25,504 nucleotides of DNA from Chloroflexota bacterium (lineage in GTDB: Bacteria > Chloroflexota > Anaerolineae > B4-G1), in contig JAAEPW010000396.1 of NCBI GenBank assembly GCA_024232355.1, forward strand, positions 1-25,504. Direction: 5' to 3'. This document shows positions 1-8,800 of this stretch, one piece after another. Position 1 is the stretch's first letter; each line of letters begins with the position of its first letter. The notes beneath the pieces are model-generated. The model had not been told where the DNA came from. It did not search any database and saw only the letters and a program-made list of their open reading frames with translations. A program made the translations under genes and the position numbers.

Positions 1-612
1 CAGGATACCGACATCGCAGGATTGCTCATCACCGACCATCTCCCGGCAGAAGTGGCGCCCATCGCGATGGTGTGGGGCGCACCCTACCAGGTGCAGCCGG
101 ATGGCGCACTCACGTGGGGGCCGCTGGATCTGACAGCCGGAGAGAGCTACACACTGGCCTTTACTGCACGTGTCACCGAGAGCCTGAATCTGCAAGGGAG
201 CACTGTGGTCAATACCGCCACCTTTAGCGCGCCGGGCTTTGGCAGCGGTGTCACGCCACGGGCGACGTTCAAGATCGCGCTGGAACTGGTCTCGTTCATC
301 TACCCCGATGCGGGCGATGTATTCTCTGCGACTAACGGCGTGAGCGCCACTGTGCCTGTCCGCGTGGACACACCCTACACTGTGCTGTCCGACGAGGGCT
401 ACTGGGCCTTGTGGGCGGATGGCGCAGTGCTCGCCAGCCCGATACTCACCCACACCACGCAGATATCGCTGTTGGTGGGGACGCACACGCTCAGCGCCAC
501 CCTGCACACGACGGACACACTATTACTGGCAACCGCCATACCGGTGGATATCGTGGTCGTCTCGGAGATGCCGCTCTGTTACCTGCCTATCGTTTTGAGA
601 AAAGCGCCATAA
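1..612 (+). CDS. C-terminal part of a secreted DUF11-type surface protein (5' end outside window)
   Basis: The reading frame is open from base 1 to a TAA at 610-612, so this is the last 203 codons of a longer gene; the TTG at 22 is not a credible start because coding continues upstream of it. The first ~95 residues look like a DUF11 repeat, the Ig-like module of bacterial surface proteins: an acidic 'DTDIAG..ITDHLP' opening, a 'TWGPLDLTAGESYTLAFTA' core and a closing 'NTATFSAPG' strand. A second beta-rich, Ig-like segment follows (about residues 96-190), with no catalytic motif visible. The protein ends in CYLPIVLRKAP, a short hydrophobic tail with a basic end that resembles the tail of the giant protein downstream. 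It is probably exported, but the signal peptide is outside the window. It converges on the minus-strand regulator gene with a 222-bp gap. The exact function is unknown. Confidence 0.8.
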   Translation, partial: QDTDIAGLLITDHLPAEVAPIAMVWGAPYQVQPDGALTWGPLDLTAGESYTLAFTARVTESLNLQGSTVVNTATFSAPGFGSGVTPRATFKIALELVSFIYPDAGDVFSATNGVSATVPVRVDTPYTVLSDEGYWALWADGAVLASPILTHTTQISLLVGTHTLSATLHTTDTLLLATAIPVDIVVVSEMPLCYLPIVLRKAP

Positions 613-700
613 AGGTAGAGCCAGTGGCGGAGCCTGCCGGAACGAGGACGTTCGTTTCTCTCGGATATTTAGTGCAAGATCGATTGGGCTAATCAAAATA

Positions 701-731
701 AATCGGCTCGGAGACATTCTCCGGGCCGGTT
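701..731 (-). terminator. Rho-independent terminator for the minus-strand regulator gene
   Basis: The arms 704-714 and 718-728 pair over 11 bp with one G-U type mismatch and a 3-base loop; A-T pairs at 701/731 and 702/730 and a wobble at 703/729 lengthen the stem to 14 bp. Read on the minus strand, the GC-rich stem is followed at once by ATTTATTTTGATT, a reasonable U-tract. It sits about 105 bp past the stop of the 835-4377 gene. On the plus strand the stem has no T-run after it, so it suits the minus-strand gene better. The rest of 613-834 holds no convincing gene. Confidence 0.7.
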
Positions 732-834
732 ATGATGTCTCTTGCGTGAATGACGCCCGTCGCTCCCGCAAGTGGCATCACAAGTATCGGATCAGAAAAT
801 ATCGCTGCCCAGGTTTCTTCAGCCGATATAGTTC

Positions 835-3800
835 TTAATCCTGTACGAGTTCTTCAAGCAGCGCCTTGGCTTGCTGCAAGTCGATTGTATCGAATCCCTC
901 GGTGAGCCAACCTAACGTCTTGGCCAGGAGTTGCCGGGCTTCCTTGTGCTTGTCCTGCTCCCGCCACAAACGGCACAGGATCGTGACCGCCCGCAGTTCC
1001 CACGATTTGGCGCTCTGCCGTCGAGCGACCTCAATGGCTTGGTACAAACAGTCTTGAGCCTCAACCCAATGCGCGCGCCCTTTCACCATCAGCAGCTCTC
1101 CCTTGCGCAGGGAAAGGTCTGCTTCAAAGTGACGTTCGTCGGCCTCTTCCACCAGCGCCAGTGCCTCTGCGATCACGCTCAACCCCTCTTCAATCTGGCC
1201 TGCGCTGGCGCACGCCTTGGCAAAGTTGGCGAGCTGCTGGGTGTGGGATGCCAGTATCCCCACGGATTTGCAGGCCACCACCCCCTCCCGCAGGGTGGAC
1301 AACCCCTCTTCTGTTCGTCCCAATTCGGTCAACGCTCGACCTTTGACGCATTTGCCCCATGCCTGGTACAGCGCGAATCCATGCTCAGCCCAAAGTTCTA
1401 GTAGAGTCTCCGCTTCTTCCAGGGCCACGTCATATTTCCCGCAGCGAAGGTGGACGACGCAGCCGGCGATACCCAGAGCAAAGCCTAGGCCAAAGGGCTG
1501 GCCCAGATCTCGAGCCAGGGCGATCGCCTCGTCCGTTCGTTGCAGGGCCTGGTCAGGGTATCCCAAGAACCACAGAACCCAGCTCAGGTATGCCAGGCAA
1601 GTTACCTTTATATCTTGACCAATCAATGAAATCAGGGACTGACGCTGGCGGGGATCATAGTCAGCTAGTGCGAGTTCAAAATTGATGCGAGCCTGTGTGA
1701 ACTCGCCTAAATATACCAAGTTCATTCCTAACGCTGTGTGGGCTGCTGCTGTCTGCACCGGATCCTCTATTTGCCGAGCGAGGTCGAGAGCTTGCTTGGC
1801 CATACCCAGTGCTTTCCGGTGTTCCGCTCTCGGCATACAATAACTCCATTGCATAAGCAGTGTCTGGAATATCTGGGAGGGTTCGCCGATTTGTTGGCTC
1901 AGTTGGTGGGCCCGGTCGTAGACGCGACCACGCTCTGGGGTTCCATAGCTCTTGATGGCTCGCAGTGGTACTCCCAGGGCAAGTTGGAACGAGAGTTCGT
2001 GCTGGGCGCGCTCTGGAGAGCCCGGCAGCGTTTCGAGCAGTTCCAGCCCACGTGTATAATGTACAAGAGCTTCCTCGTTGGCAGACATTTGCACAGCCCG
2101 CTCCCCCGCTTGGAACAAATAGTCCACGGCCTTGTCGACCATTCCTGCGACCTCAAAGTGCCACGCCAATTGGCCAGCGACAGTTGCCATATCCACCGCC
2201 TCGGCTCTATTCTCCGCGTACATTGTCTCCAGGGTGTTTCCCACAGCCTCATGTAAATGGGCACGCTCTACGTCGTCCAGCCGGTTGTACAGATACTTTT
2301 GGAACAAAATGTGCCGAAAGCGATAGCGAGACAGTCTCAGCGTGCCCAACCGCCGTAGACTTGAGGCACGTACCAGGCGATGCTGCTTGCCGAATACATC
2401 GCTCAAGTGCCGTATGGTTTCAACTTCTTCAAGGCCCTGTACGCGGGCTACTACTTCTGCGGTGAACGTCTCGCCCTCCACGCTGGCTACTGCCAACGCT
2501 GCCTGCCATTCGAGTGATAACCGACCCAAGCGCTCGGCGATGACTGCCTCGACCCGTGCCGGCAGTTGTTCCCAGTTCAAGGTTGCTCCTTCGATCCACT
2601 GACCGGCCTGGTCTTGCACCAGGTCTTTACGCTCTCGCAACCCCTGCAGCAGTTCGACGGCGAACAACGGATTGCCACCGGTGTGTTGGTAGAATGTCTC
2701 GCGGAACGCAGCGTTCAGGCGATTAGGCTCGACGTCTATCAAAGCATCTACAAATCCCCGGTCATCAACCTGCGCCAGGTCTATTTGGATGTCTCCCAGA
2801 TCACGCTGCAACTCGTGGACGATCGGCTCTAGCGGGTGACGTGCCCCATCCTGTCCCAGCGCCACGTCACCCGGGCGGTACGCACCGACGATCAAAATCC
2901 GTGTTCCCGCCAGCCGCCGCCCCAGATGAAAGAGCAAGCTAATAGACCCAATGTCTGCCCACTGCAAATCGTCCAACACGAGGATCAATGGGTGCCAACG
3001 TGCCAATGCCAGCAACACTTTGGTGACTTGCTCAAACAGGTCCATCTGTTTCGGGGTGGTATCGAGTTTGTCGCTGCTTTGTTGGAGTGCTTTGCGCTTT
3101 ACAATCTCTTCCAACCGTTCTTTCCAAGCGGATCCTGCGGGGGCAAACGCTTCGGTGCGCAACACCAGTGCCGCTCCGGGCACGAGGATATCTATTAGAC
3201 CGGGACCGGCATCTACCAACGTTTGAACCGCATCGGGCAACACGCGCCATAGGCGACGGGCAGATTCATACCCAATCGCGCCGCTCGCTCGTTTGGCCTC
3301 TACGTCTCCGGTGAGCATTTGCAGTATCTCGCGAAAGGGCAAATAGGGATCGCCGATGCCGGTATGTGCATTGCAGTTTCCGTGGGCCACGACGACGTCG
3401 CCGTGCTTTTCCATCGCTCGCCGGGTAAATTTGTTGACCAGCACAGTTTTACCGGTACCCGCGTCACCGACGACAAAAGCAACTTGTCCCTGCCTCGCCA
3501 AAACCGCATCGAGAAATCCATCCAATCTGATCAACTCGCGCTCTCGCCCAACAAAAACCGATTTCTCTGCCTCGATCAAGGATGGAGCAATCAGAACTGC
3601 CCTCTTTTCCTGGCCGGACAGCATTCCATCGCGGATGCTTTCGGACAACGCAGTCGTCTCCCGCTCCGGTTCGATGCTCAACTCGTCGTTCAGCAGGCGG
3701 CGGCACGTCTCGTACTGGGTCAAAGCAGCATTGCGCTGACCATCGAGCGCTAGCATACGCATCAGGTGTCGGTGGGCCTGTTCATCCCACAACTCTAATT

Positions 3801-4377
3801 CGAGTTGCCGTCGGACGTGACCCTGGGCCTGGGCGTATTCTCCGCGTCTCTCGTAGATGCTTGCCAGGAGATGGAGCGCGTCCGCTACTTGACGGGCGAT
3901 CTGTTCTCGCTTGAACAGCGCCCATTCCTCAAAAGCAGGGCTGTCTTTCACCGAAAAGCCTTCCAGAAAAGCCCCACAATACAACTGAACTGCCAAGCTC
4001 AGATCACTTTCGTCCGCCATGTGACGGCGGCTGGCGGCGAGATGCTGCTGCAAGTCCGCCACGTCCAGGTTGTGATCGCTGGTGGCGTTGAATTGGATCG
4101 TGTCTCGGGTGACGAGCAAGAAAGGATGCGTCGCCGTGTGGTCTCTGATGACTGTGCGCAGGTTGTAGAGGGCGTAACGCAGGTTGCTACGGGCGTCTTG
4201 ATTAGACCACTCAGGCCACAGCAGCCCGGCCAGCACGTCGCGCCGGTGCGGACGGTCCGCTTCGACAGCCAGGTAAGCCAGCAGTGCCCGTACCTTGTCC
4301 GACTTGAAGGTCGTTACCGGCTCGTCGTCTAGCGTTACGTGAAAGGTTCCGAGAAAGGCAAGTGATAAGTGGGTCAT
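835..4377 (-). CDS. SARP-like transcriptional regulator: winged helix + BTAD + AAA ATPase + TPR
   Basis: Numbering from the upstream ATG at 4404: residues ~12-110 form an OmpR/SARP-type winged helix (SLAFLGTFHV opening, then SDKVRALLAYLAVEADRP and the recognition-helix region around SNLRYALYNLR). Residues ~112-255 are the helical BTAD domain. An AAA_16-type NTPase begins at FVGRERE (~284-290), with Walker A GDAGTGKT at 313-320, Walker B LILVLDDLQWAD at ~473-484 and a sensor-like strand IVGAYRPGD at ~505-513. From ~740 to the end there are TPR-like helix pairs. No C-terminal LuxR helix-turn-helix is visible. About 1,180 residues is normal for this family of NTP-dependent cytoplasmic regulators. 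I place the start at the ATG at 4377, because the ATG at 4404 lies inside a consensus -10 box and the conserved domain begins just after 4377. The gene is divergent from the giant-protein operon, its likely target. The effector is unknown. Confidence 0.9.
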   Translation of the reverse strand: MTHLSLAFLGTFHVTLDDEPVTTFKSDKVRALLAYLAVEADRPHRRDVLAGLLWPEWSNQDARSNLRYALYNLRTVIRDHTATHPFLLVTRDTIQFNATSDHNLDVADLQQHLAASRRHMADESDLSLAVQLYCGAFLEGFSVKDSPAFEEWALFKREQIARQVADALHLLASIYERRGEYAQAQGHVRRQLELELWDEQAHRHLMRMLALDGQRNAALTQYETCRRLLNDELSIEPERETTALSESIRDGMLSGQEKRAVLIAPSLIEAEKSVFVGRERELIRLDGFLDAVLARQGQVAFVVGDAGTGKTVLVNKFTRRAMEKHGDVVVAHGNCNAHTGIGDPYLPFREILQMLTGDVEAKRASGAIGYESARRLWRVLPDAVQTLVDAGPGLIDILVPGAALVLRTEAFAPAGSAWKERLEEIVKRKALQQSSDKLDTTPKQMDLFEQVTKVLLALARWHPLILVLDDLQWADIGSISLLFHLGRRLAGTRILIVGAYRPGDVALGQDGARHPLEPIVHELQRDLGDIQIDLAQVDDRGFVDALIDVEPNRLNAAFRETFYQHTGGNPLFAVELLQGLRERKDLVQDQAGQWIEGATLNWEQLPARVEAVIAERLGRLSLEWQAALAVASVEGETFTAEVVARVQGLEEVETIRHLSDVFGKQHRLVRASSLRRLGTLRLSRYRFRHILFQKYLYNRLDDVERAHLHEAVGNTLETMYAENRAEAVDMATVAGQLAWHFEVAGMVDKAVDYLFQAGERAVQMSANEEALVHYTRGLELLETLPGSPERAQHELSFQLALGVPLRAIKSYGTPERGRVYDRAHQLSQQIGEPSQIFQTLLMQWSYCMPRAEHRKALGMAKQALDLARQIEDPVQTAAAHTALGMNLVYLGEFTQARINFELALADYDPRQRQSLISLIGQDIKVTCLAYLSWVLWFLGYPDQALQRTDEAIALARDLGQPFGLGFALGIAGCVVHLRCGKYDVALEEAETLLELWAEHGFALYQAWGKCVKGRALTELGRTEEGLSTLREGVVACKSVGILASHTQQLANFAKACASAGQIEEGLSVIAEALALVEEADERHFEADLSLRKGELLMVKGRAHWVEAQDCLYQAIEVARRQSAKSWELRAVTILCRLWREQDKHKEARQLLAKTLGWLTEGFDTIDLQQAKALLEELVQD

Positions 4378-4402
4378 ATCGCAACACGTAAGGATTAGGG
4401 GC

Positions 4403-4430
4403 ATTATACCAAATCAATGGGGTTTATCAA
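4403..4430 (-). promoter_or_regulatory. Sigma70-type promoter of the regulator gene
   Basis: On the minus strand, TTGATA (4430-4425; 5 of 6 to the -35 consensus), a 16-bp spacer and TATAAT (4408-4403; 6 of 6) are preceded by TGG, an extended -10. Transcription would start near 4396. This puts the ATG at 4404 upstream of the transcript start and makes the ATG at 4377 the first usable one, with a leader of only about 19 nt and no clear Shine-Dalgarno sequence. Confidence 0.75.
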
Positions 4431-4438
4431 CATCCGTC

Positions 4439-4458
4439 CGCCACGTTCTCGCCACGTT
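4439..4458 (+). promoter_or_regulatory. Direct repeat with 11-bp period, candidate SARP operator
   Basis: CGCCACGTT occurs twice, at 4439-4447 and 4450-4458, identical over 9 bp with an 11-bp period. SARP regulators are known to bind direct repeats phased at about 11 bp, with the proximal repeat roughly 8 bp upstream of the -10 box. Here 7 bp separate it from the rightward -10 at 4466. The repeat also lies just upstream of the -35 of the regulator's own promoter, so one site could serve both directions. The match of spacing is observed; binding by the adjacent regulator is inferred. Confidence 0.6.
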
Positions 4459-4462
4459 TAAC

Positions 4463-4471
4463 TGGTACAAT
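4463..4471 (+). promoter_or_regulatory. Extended -10 of the small-protein/giant-protein operon promoter
   Basis: TGG followed by TACAAT (4466-4471; 5 of 6 to consensus) forms an extended -10. No good -35 hexamer is present at 16-18 bp; that place is taken by the 11-bp-phased repeat, as expected for an activator-dependent promoter. Transcription would begin near 4478 and give a leader of about 92 nt before the ATG at 4570. Confidence 0.55.
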
Positions 4472-4491
4472 GGAGATGTTTTGGTCCGTGT

Positions 4492-4542
4492 TTACCACGA
4501 ATTTTTACTTTCACATTCGTGGTAATTCGTGCAATTCGCGGC
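4492..4542 (+). repeat. Inverted repeat plus short tandem repeat in the operon leader
   Basis: TTACCACGAAT (4492-4502) and ATTCGTGGTAA (4515-4525) are a perfect 11-bp inverted repeat with a 12-nt spacer. The right arm begins a tandem series with 9-10-base steps (ATTCGTGGTA, ATTCGTGCA, ATTCGCGGC; 4515-4542). It could fold as a leader hairpin, act as an operator, or be a copy of a dispersed intergenic repeat; similar ATTCGTG-type repeats are familiar from other bacterial genomes, but that is from memory. It is not followed by a T-run, so it is unlikely to be a terminator. Confidence 0.6.
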
Positions 4543-4569
4543 AAACAATCAATATCTGTAGGAGCATCT

Positions 4570-4782
4570 ATGAACGACAAGCGACGACAACATTATCTGG
4601 CGTACATGTTGCGCTTGTGGAAAACCAATACCGGCAAAGGCCCAGCTTGGCGGGCGTCCCTGGAAAGTCCCCACACCGGCGAACGCCAGGGATTTGTCGA
4701 TCTGGAAACGTTGTTTGCGTTCTTGAAGGAAAAGACCGATAATAAATCTCAGTCTGATACAATGGGAGGAGAAAAAGAATGA
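4570..4782 (+). CDS. Small conserved-looking protein (70 aa), first gene of the giant-protein operon
   Basis: I start at the ATG at 4570 because an AGGAG (4560-4564) sits 5 nt upstream; an in-frame ATG at 4519 lies inside the leader inverted repeat and has no ribosome site. The product is small, charged and soluble, with no signal peptide or membrane segment. A core of about 45 residues contains YLAYMLRLWK, WRASLESPHTGERQGF and a C-terminal LETLFAFLKE helix. I recall similar short proteins with the W-RASLE-HTGER-GF signature from Chloroflexota but know no assigned function. The stop TGA overlaps the ATG of the giant gene (ATGA at 4779-4782), so the two are very likely cotranscribed and translationally coupled. 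Possible roles are a regulator, chaperone or partner of the giant protein; none can be shown here. Confidence 0.85.
   Translation: MNDKRRQHYLAYMLRLWKTNTGKGPAWRASLESPHTGERQGFVDLETLFAFLKEKTDNKSQSDTMGGEKE
4764..4770 (+). promoter_or_regulatory. Ribosome binding site of the giant gene, inside the small gene
   Basis: GGGAGGA lies 8 nt upstream of the ATG at 4779 and inside the last codons of the 70-residue gene. Together with the ATGA stop/start overlap it fixes the start of the giant gene and suggests translational coupling. Confidence 0.8.
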
Positions 4783-5820
4783 ACCGTTCTCGTCAATATG
4801 GTTATTGGATTTTGACCTTGAGCATCACGTTGCTTCTGTTAGGGTTCGCGGCGGTTCCATCAGTTTTAGGAGCCGATCGTCCCCCCACGCCAGAAAAAGT
4901 GGTGCAGCGTGCGTGGCAGTTGGCCCAAGAGTCAGGCGCATACCACTTTACTACTGAGATTGTGCAAACGACGTACCCGGCCCCAACGATGGCTAACTTG
5001 GGCCGCAGCAGCCGGCAAGAGGCGGTGTACATCGAGGGAGATCTAGATCTACCGATGCACACTATGTGGATGAGCCTATGGCAAGATGGCGGCACCGTGC
5101 TGAATCCCCGACGGGACGGCGTCGAAATACGCATCGAAGGCGACCGTGCGTACGTCCGTCAAACTGGAGGGGCGTGGCAGGAGATAGATGACTTTACTGG
5201 TGCCTTTGCACCAAGCAGTGATCTGATGTCCTACTTGGTAGGGGCAAAGAATGTACAAGAGCTAGATACTGATACCCGTCAACTACCCTCTCCAGATGAG
5301 AGCGAAATAACAACAGTCACCTTTACCCGCTATTCCTTCGACGTGGACGGCCCTGTGTTCGCTCGTCACGTGCGCGACCGGCTGGAGACTTATTTGCGAG
5401 AGAAAGGTGAACTGCCACTTGGAATGACATTGGACACCTCTCGCACATACCTGGATATGACCGGTCAGGGAGAGGTGTGGATCGATAGTCAAGGCCTGCC
5501 TCTGCGTCTGACCGTGCATCTGGTCTATCCTGAGCAAGACAATGGCGAGCGCGTTGAGGCCGACATCAAGAATGACTTTGCGGGTTTTGCACCGCAGTCG
5601 CCACAAGTCTCCGATTCCCCTATCGCACGTGGTGTAATGATAAAGCTCGATCTATCCCGCACGCCCCGCGAGTGGCAGCAGATTGGGCAACGGGCTGTTT
5701 TGGTGGTGAGCTTTTTGGGGTTTCTGATGATGCTCCTCGCGCGCCGTGCGACGCGGAAGGTCTATGCAATCCTAATCTTGATCGTCGTCGTCTCGATGGT
5801 TGTCACACCCTTGTTGCAAA
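4779..5820 (+). other. Signal peptide, LppX/LolA-like domain and two-helix membrane anchor of the giant protein
   Basis: A basic start (MNRSRQYGYW) leads into a hydrophobic LTLSITLLLLGFAAV core and a small-residue cut site. Residues ~35-285 resemble the LppX_LprAFG/LolA fold, with alternating strands such as EAVYIEGDLDL, DRAYVRQTGGAWQEI and GQGEVWIDSQGLPLRLTV. Helices at ~306-323 and ~328-347 flank the basic ARRATRKV loop, which by the positive-inside rule lies in the cytoplasm. The N-terminal domain and everything after residue 347 would then face outward. Confidence 0.65.
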
Positions 5821-8800
5821 GCCACCATGTCTATGCTTTTTATGAACGCCAGTCAGCCCGGGCGGCGCAGTATGAACAGCGTGTACAGGAGCAAGAGACC
5901 ACCCGTGAGCTACAGGAGGAACTCTCGGCCTCCGATTGGCACCCTCACCGTGACCCTCTAGCGGTCGACCCTCAATTGCATGTAGCCAGTGATTTGTCGT
6001 CGTCGCGCGCTACACTTTTCAACTCACAATCTACACACTCGAGTCTGGTCGCTGACGATGAAGGTGACCCTGACCTCGATCAAGATGGGCTGACCAACGG
6101 GCTTGAGGAGGCCCTGGAAACCGATCCAGCAGTTGCCGACTCGGATGGCGACGACCTCGACGACGGTGTAGAAGTCCTTCGCCTGGGCACCGATCCTCTG
6201 AACCCGGATACCGACGGCGACGGTATTGCCGATAACGTGGAAGTGGCAGGCTTCACGCTCCCAGGCCAAAGCCAGCGTTGGTATCTCGATCCGAAAAGCC
6301 CAGACACCAACGAGGACGGTCAGGTGGACACGACCGAGTGCCCCGACTTGGTGGGCGAGGACGATGCGGACGCTTTCTATTGCTCCGACACGGATAATGA
6401 CAACATCCCCGATGTCTTTGACTATGACAATGACGACGACGGTGTGCCCGACAAAGTGGACATTTCCCCCAACGGCGTGGTGGACCGTTGGGGAAAGCGT
6501 GACGATATCGCCAGCCTGAGCCCCTTTGATGGTGACCATCCCTTTGCCCTCCAGGTGGACGGTTTGACCGCCGATGAGCCGGTTTTGGTGGACTTTCAGT
6601 TACGCCCTGTCACAGCCACTCACCTTTCGTATGCCCTTAACGTACTAGATTGGCCTGGTGATGATAGTGAGGGCCAGATTCAGCGAGTCAAAAACACCAC
6701 TTTTGCCACCTCGGACAACCCCCAGGTGAGAGACGAGTACGACCCGCGGGCCGCCAACGGCGACATGCGCTTGATCCCGATGTTAGAGATCGAGATGCCC
6801 GTCAAAGTAGGCGACAAGGTACCCCTGGCACTGACCAATCCGGCTGTCACCGTCCAGGTGCGCGGCGACATCTCGGCCACGGTTCAGATGGAACAACATG
6901 ACAGCGATTCCAACCAAACTGTCCTAGAGTTTACGAGAGGGGACGAACAGACTTATTATGCCGGGGTTTGGGAAGGCGCTTGTCCTGCCTCTCCACCTTC
7001 CTCCGCATCAGATTACCAATGCTACGTTGACTCGGACCAAGAGACCTGTACCATAGATGGCAGGCTCACAGATTTGGCCAACGGAGAGCACCAGTTGATC
7101 TTTTACGACGCCGTGTCGGAATGGACCTGCACGCGGATAGACAATGTGATTAACGGGCCGTATACGGACAAGATGATAGATCCTGCGCCACTACAACCTT
7201 ACGGCATCTCGGTGCGGGAAGCCGACGAGTCTGGCACGCTGTTGGCCTATGTGCCGCTGAATCTACAGGCCGACGACACTGGTGGCGGCAAGGCGGCCTT
7301 TTCTGCTCGCATGATATACTGGCCCGGCGCTGACGCCATCTGGGAGCAAGCCCAGTACGTGCGCGTGGTGTGGCTGGTGCAGATGTTGACCGATTGGTGT
7401 GACGAGACCGGATTTCAGCCTTCTAACGAGGCTGAGGATGACCCTGACCAGTACAGTGACGAGCTTGATGCCTGGTGCGCCGATTCCGCCAACCGGACGA
7501 TGGACGATATCCAGATCGTGCACATGTACGACGAGGAGTGGTATCTCACCGGCCTCTCGGTGCGCGAGGATCACGGCCTGGACGTGGCCGTGGCCTACGA
7601 AAACCCCGCCACCGACACTGACCCTTACAACGAAGACGCCCTATGGCATCTGGCATGGGGCCTGGGCAGTACGTTTGCCGCCGGCCGCGATTCCAACGGA
7701 GATAACGAACGCGACATCACCATCTTTGACACTGACCAAGCCGGGATGCACACTGGTAACTCGACCATCAAGGATCGCTTTGATCCCGATCCCTCCACCA
7801 ACGTTCCCGAGAAAAAGCGGTGGGCCATTCCCAAAAATACGCTGCGCGTGGAAAACCTCCCCCGTTATGACCACCAGGATTATATCACCTACATCGCAAT
7901 GACAGAGACGCCCCGTATTCTGGATCAATTCTCACACGATGTCGCTCCCACGCTGCTCTTTGCCCGCGAGGAGCGCTATCGCGGCGTCGACCTGGGCACG
8001 GGAGTCTGGGACGATGGCATTTTGTCCATTGATGCGACGTCAGCCAAAGCCGTGACTATCGCCGCGTTGCAGTGGGCACCTTACCGCTACAACAGCGACA
8101 TCGGTTCAGACGGTCAGGTTGTCGGCTGGGAGTCCTATCCCATTGACGAGTACTGGGATCAGATGGAGATCGATCTCACGGATCAGTTCGAGTTGCTTGA
8201 TCCTGAGGACTCGGAATACGTCAACCTGGGCCGTATGGTCGTCGCCCGGTCGTTCTACATCTCGCTCGTCCATGGGATCGTAAGCCAGGTGGAGAACGGC
8301 TTGGATGTGATGTGGACCTCTGACCCTGACCAGGAAGACTCGGATCGGTTCCTCACTACCCAGCTCAAGTCGTCGGTTAGCGGAGTCAAAGTGGCTGCCA
8401 AGCAGGTTGCCAAAGCCACATTGAGAAACCTCAAGTATGTGGTCGAGTTGGATTTTGGGATCATGGATATGGAGACAGGTGTCTTTGAAATAGCGACAGA
8501 AATGCGGGAGCGATCTCTTTTTGAATCCCTCGGTAAGGCGATGAAGGAATTTTTCATCACCCCCTGGAAAACGCTTGTAGAAAACCTGGGCAAGGCGCGG
8601 ACGGCTGTGATCGGGGGTGTGGTCGCCTTGGGTGCTGTCGCCGCGCTGGGCATCTCTATCTATGCTGCCAGCAAGGGCAGCAGCGGGATAGAGGTTGCCG
8701 TGCGGGTATTGCTTGGCCTGGGCACAGTGCTGGCAATCGCGGCGGTGGTGCGCACCGCTTCTGCCCTGCTACAAGCGGCCAAGACGGCGGGTTCCGTCGC

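Noticed and set aside
640..660. Small hairpin (arms 640-644 and 649-653) after the first gene
   Set aside because: Only 5 bp of stem and a poor T-run (GTTTCTCTC); too weak to call a terminator.
866..3914. Several plus-strand open frames opposite the regulator gene
   Set aside because: They are antisense shadows of a well-supported regulator with intact Walker motifs; none shows domain features.
4519..4569. N-terminal extension of the 70-residue protein from an ATG at 4519
   Set aside because: That ATG-like start lies in the leader inverted repeat without a ribosome site, while the ATG at 4570 has a well-spaced AGGAG.
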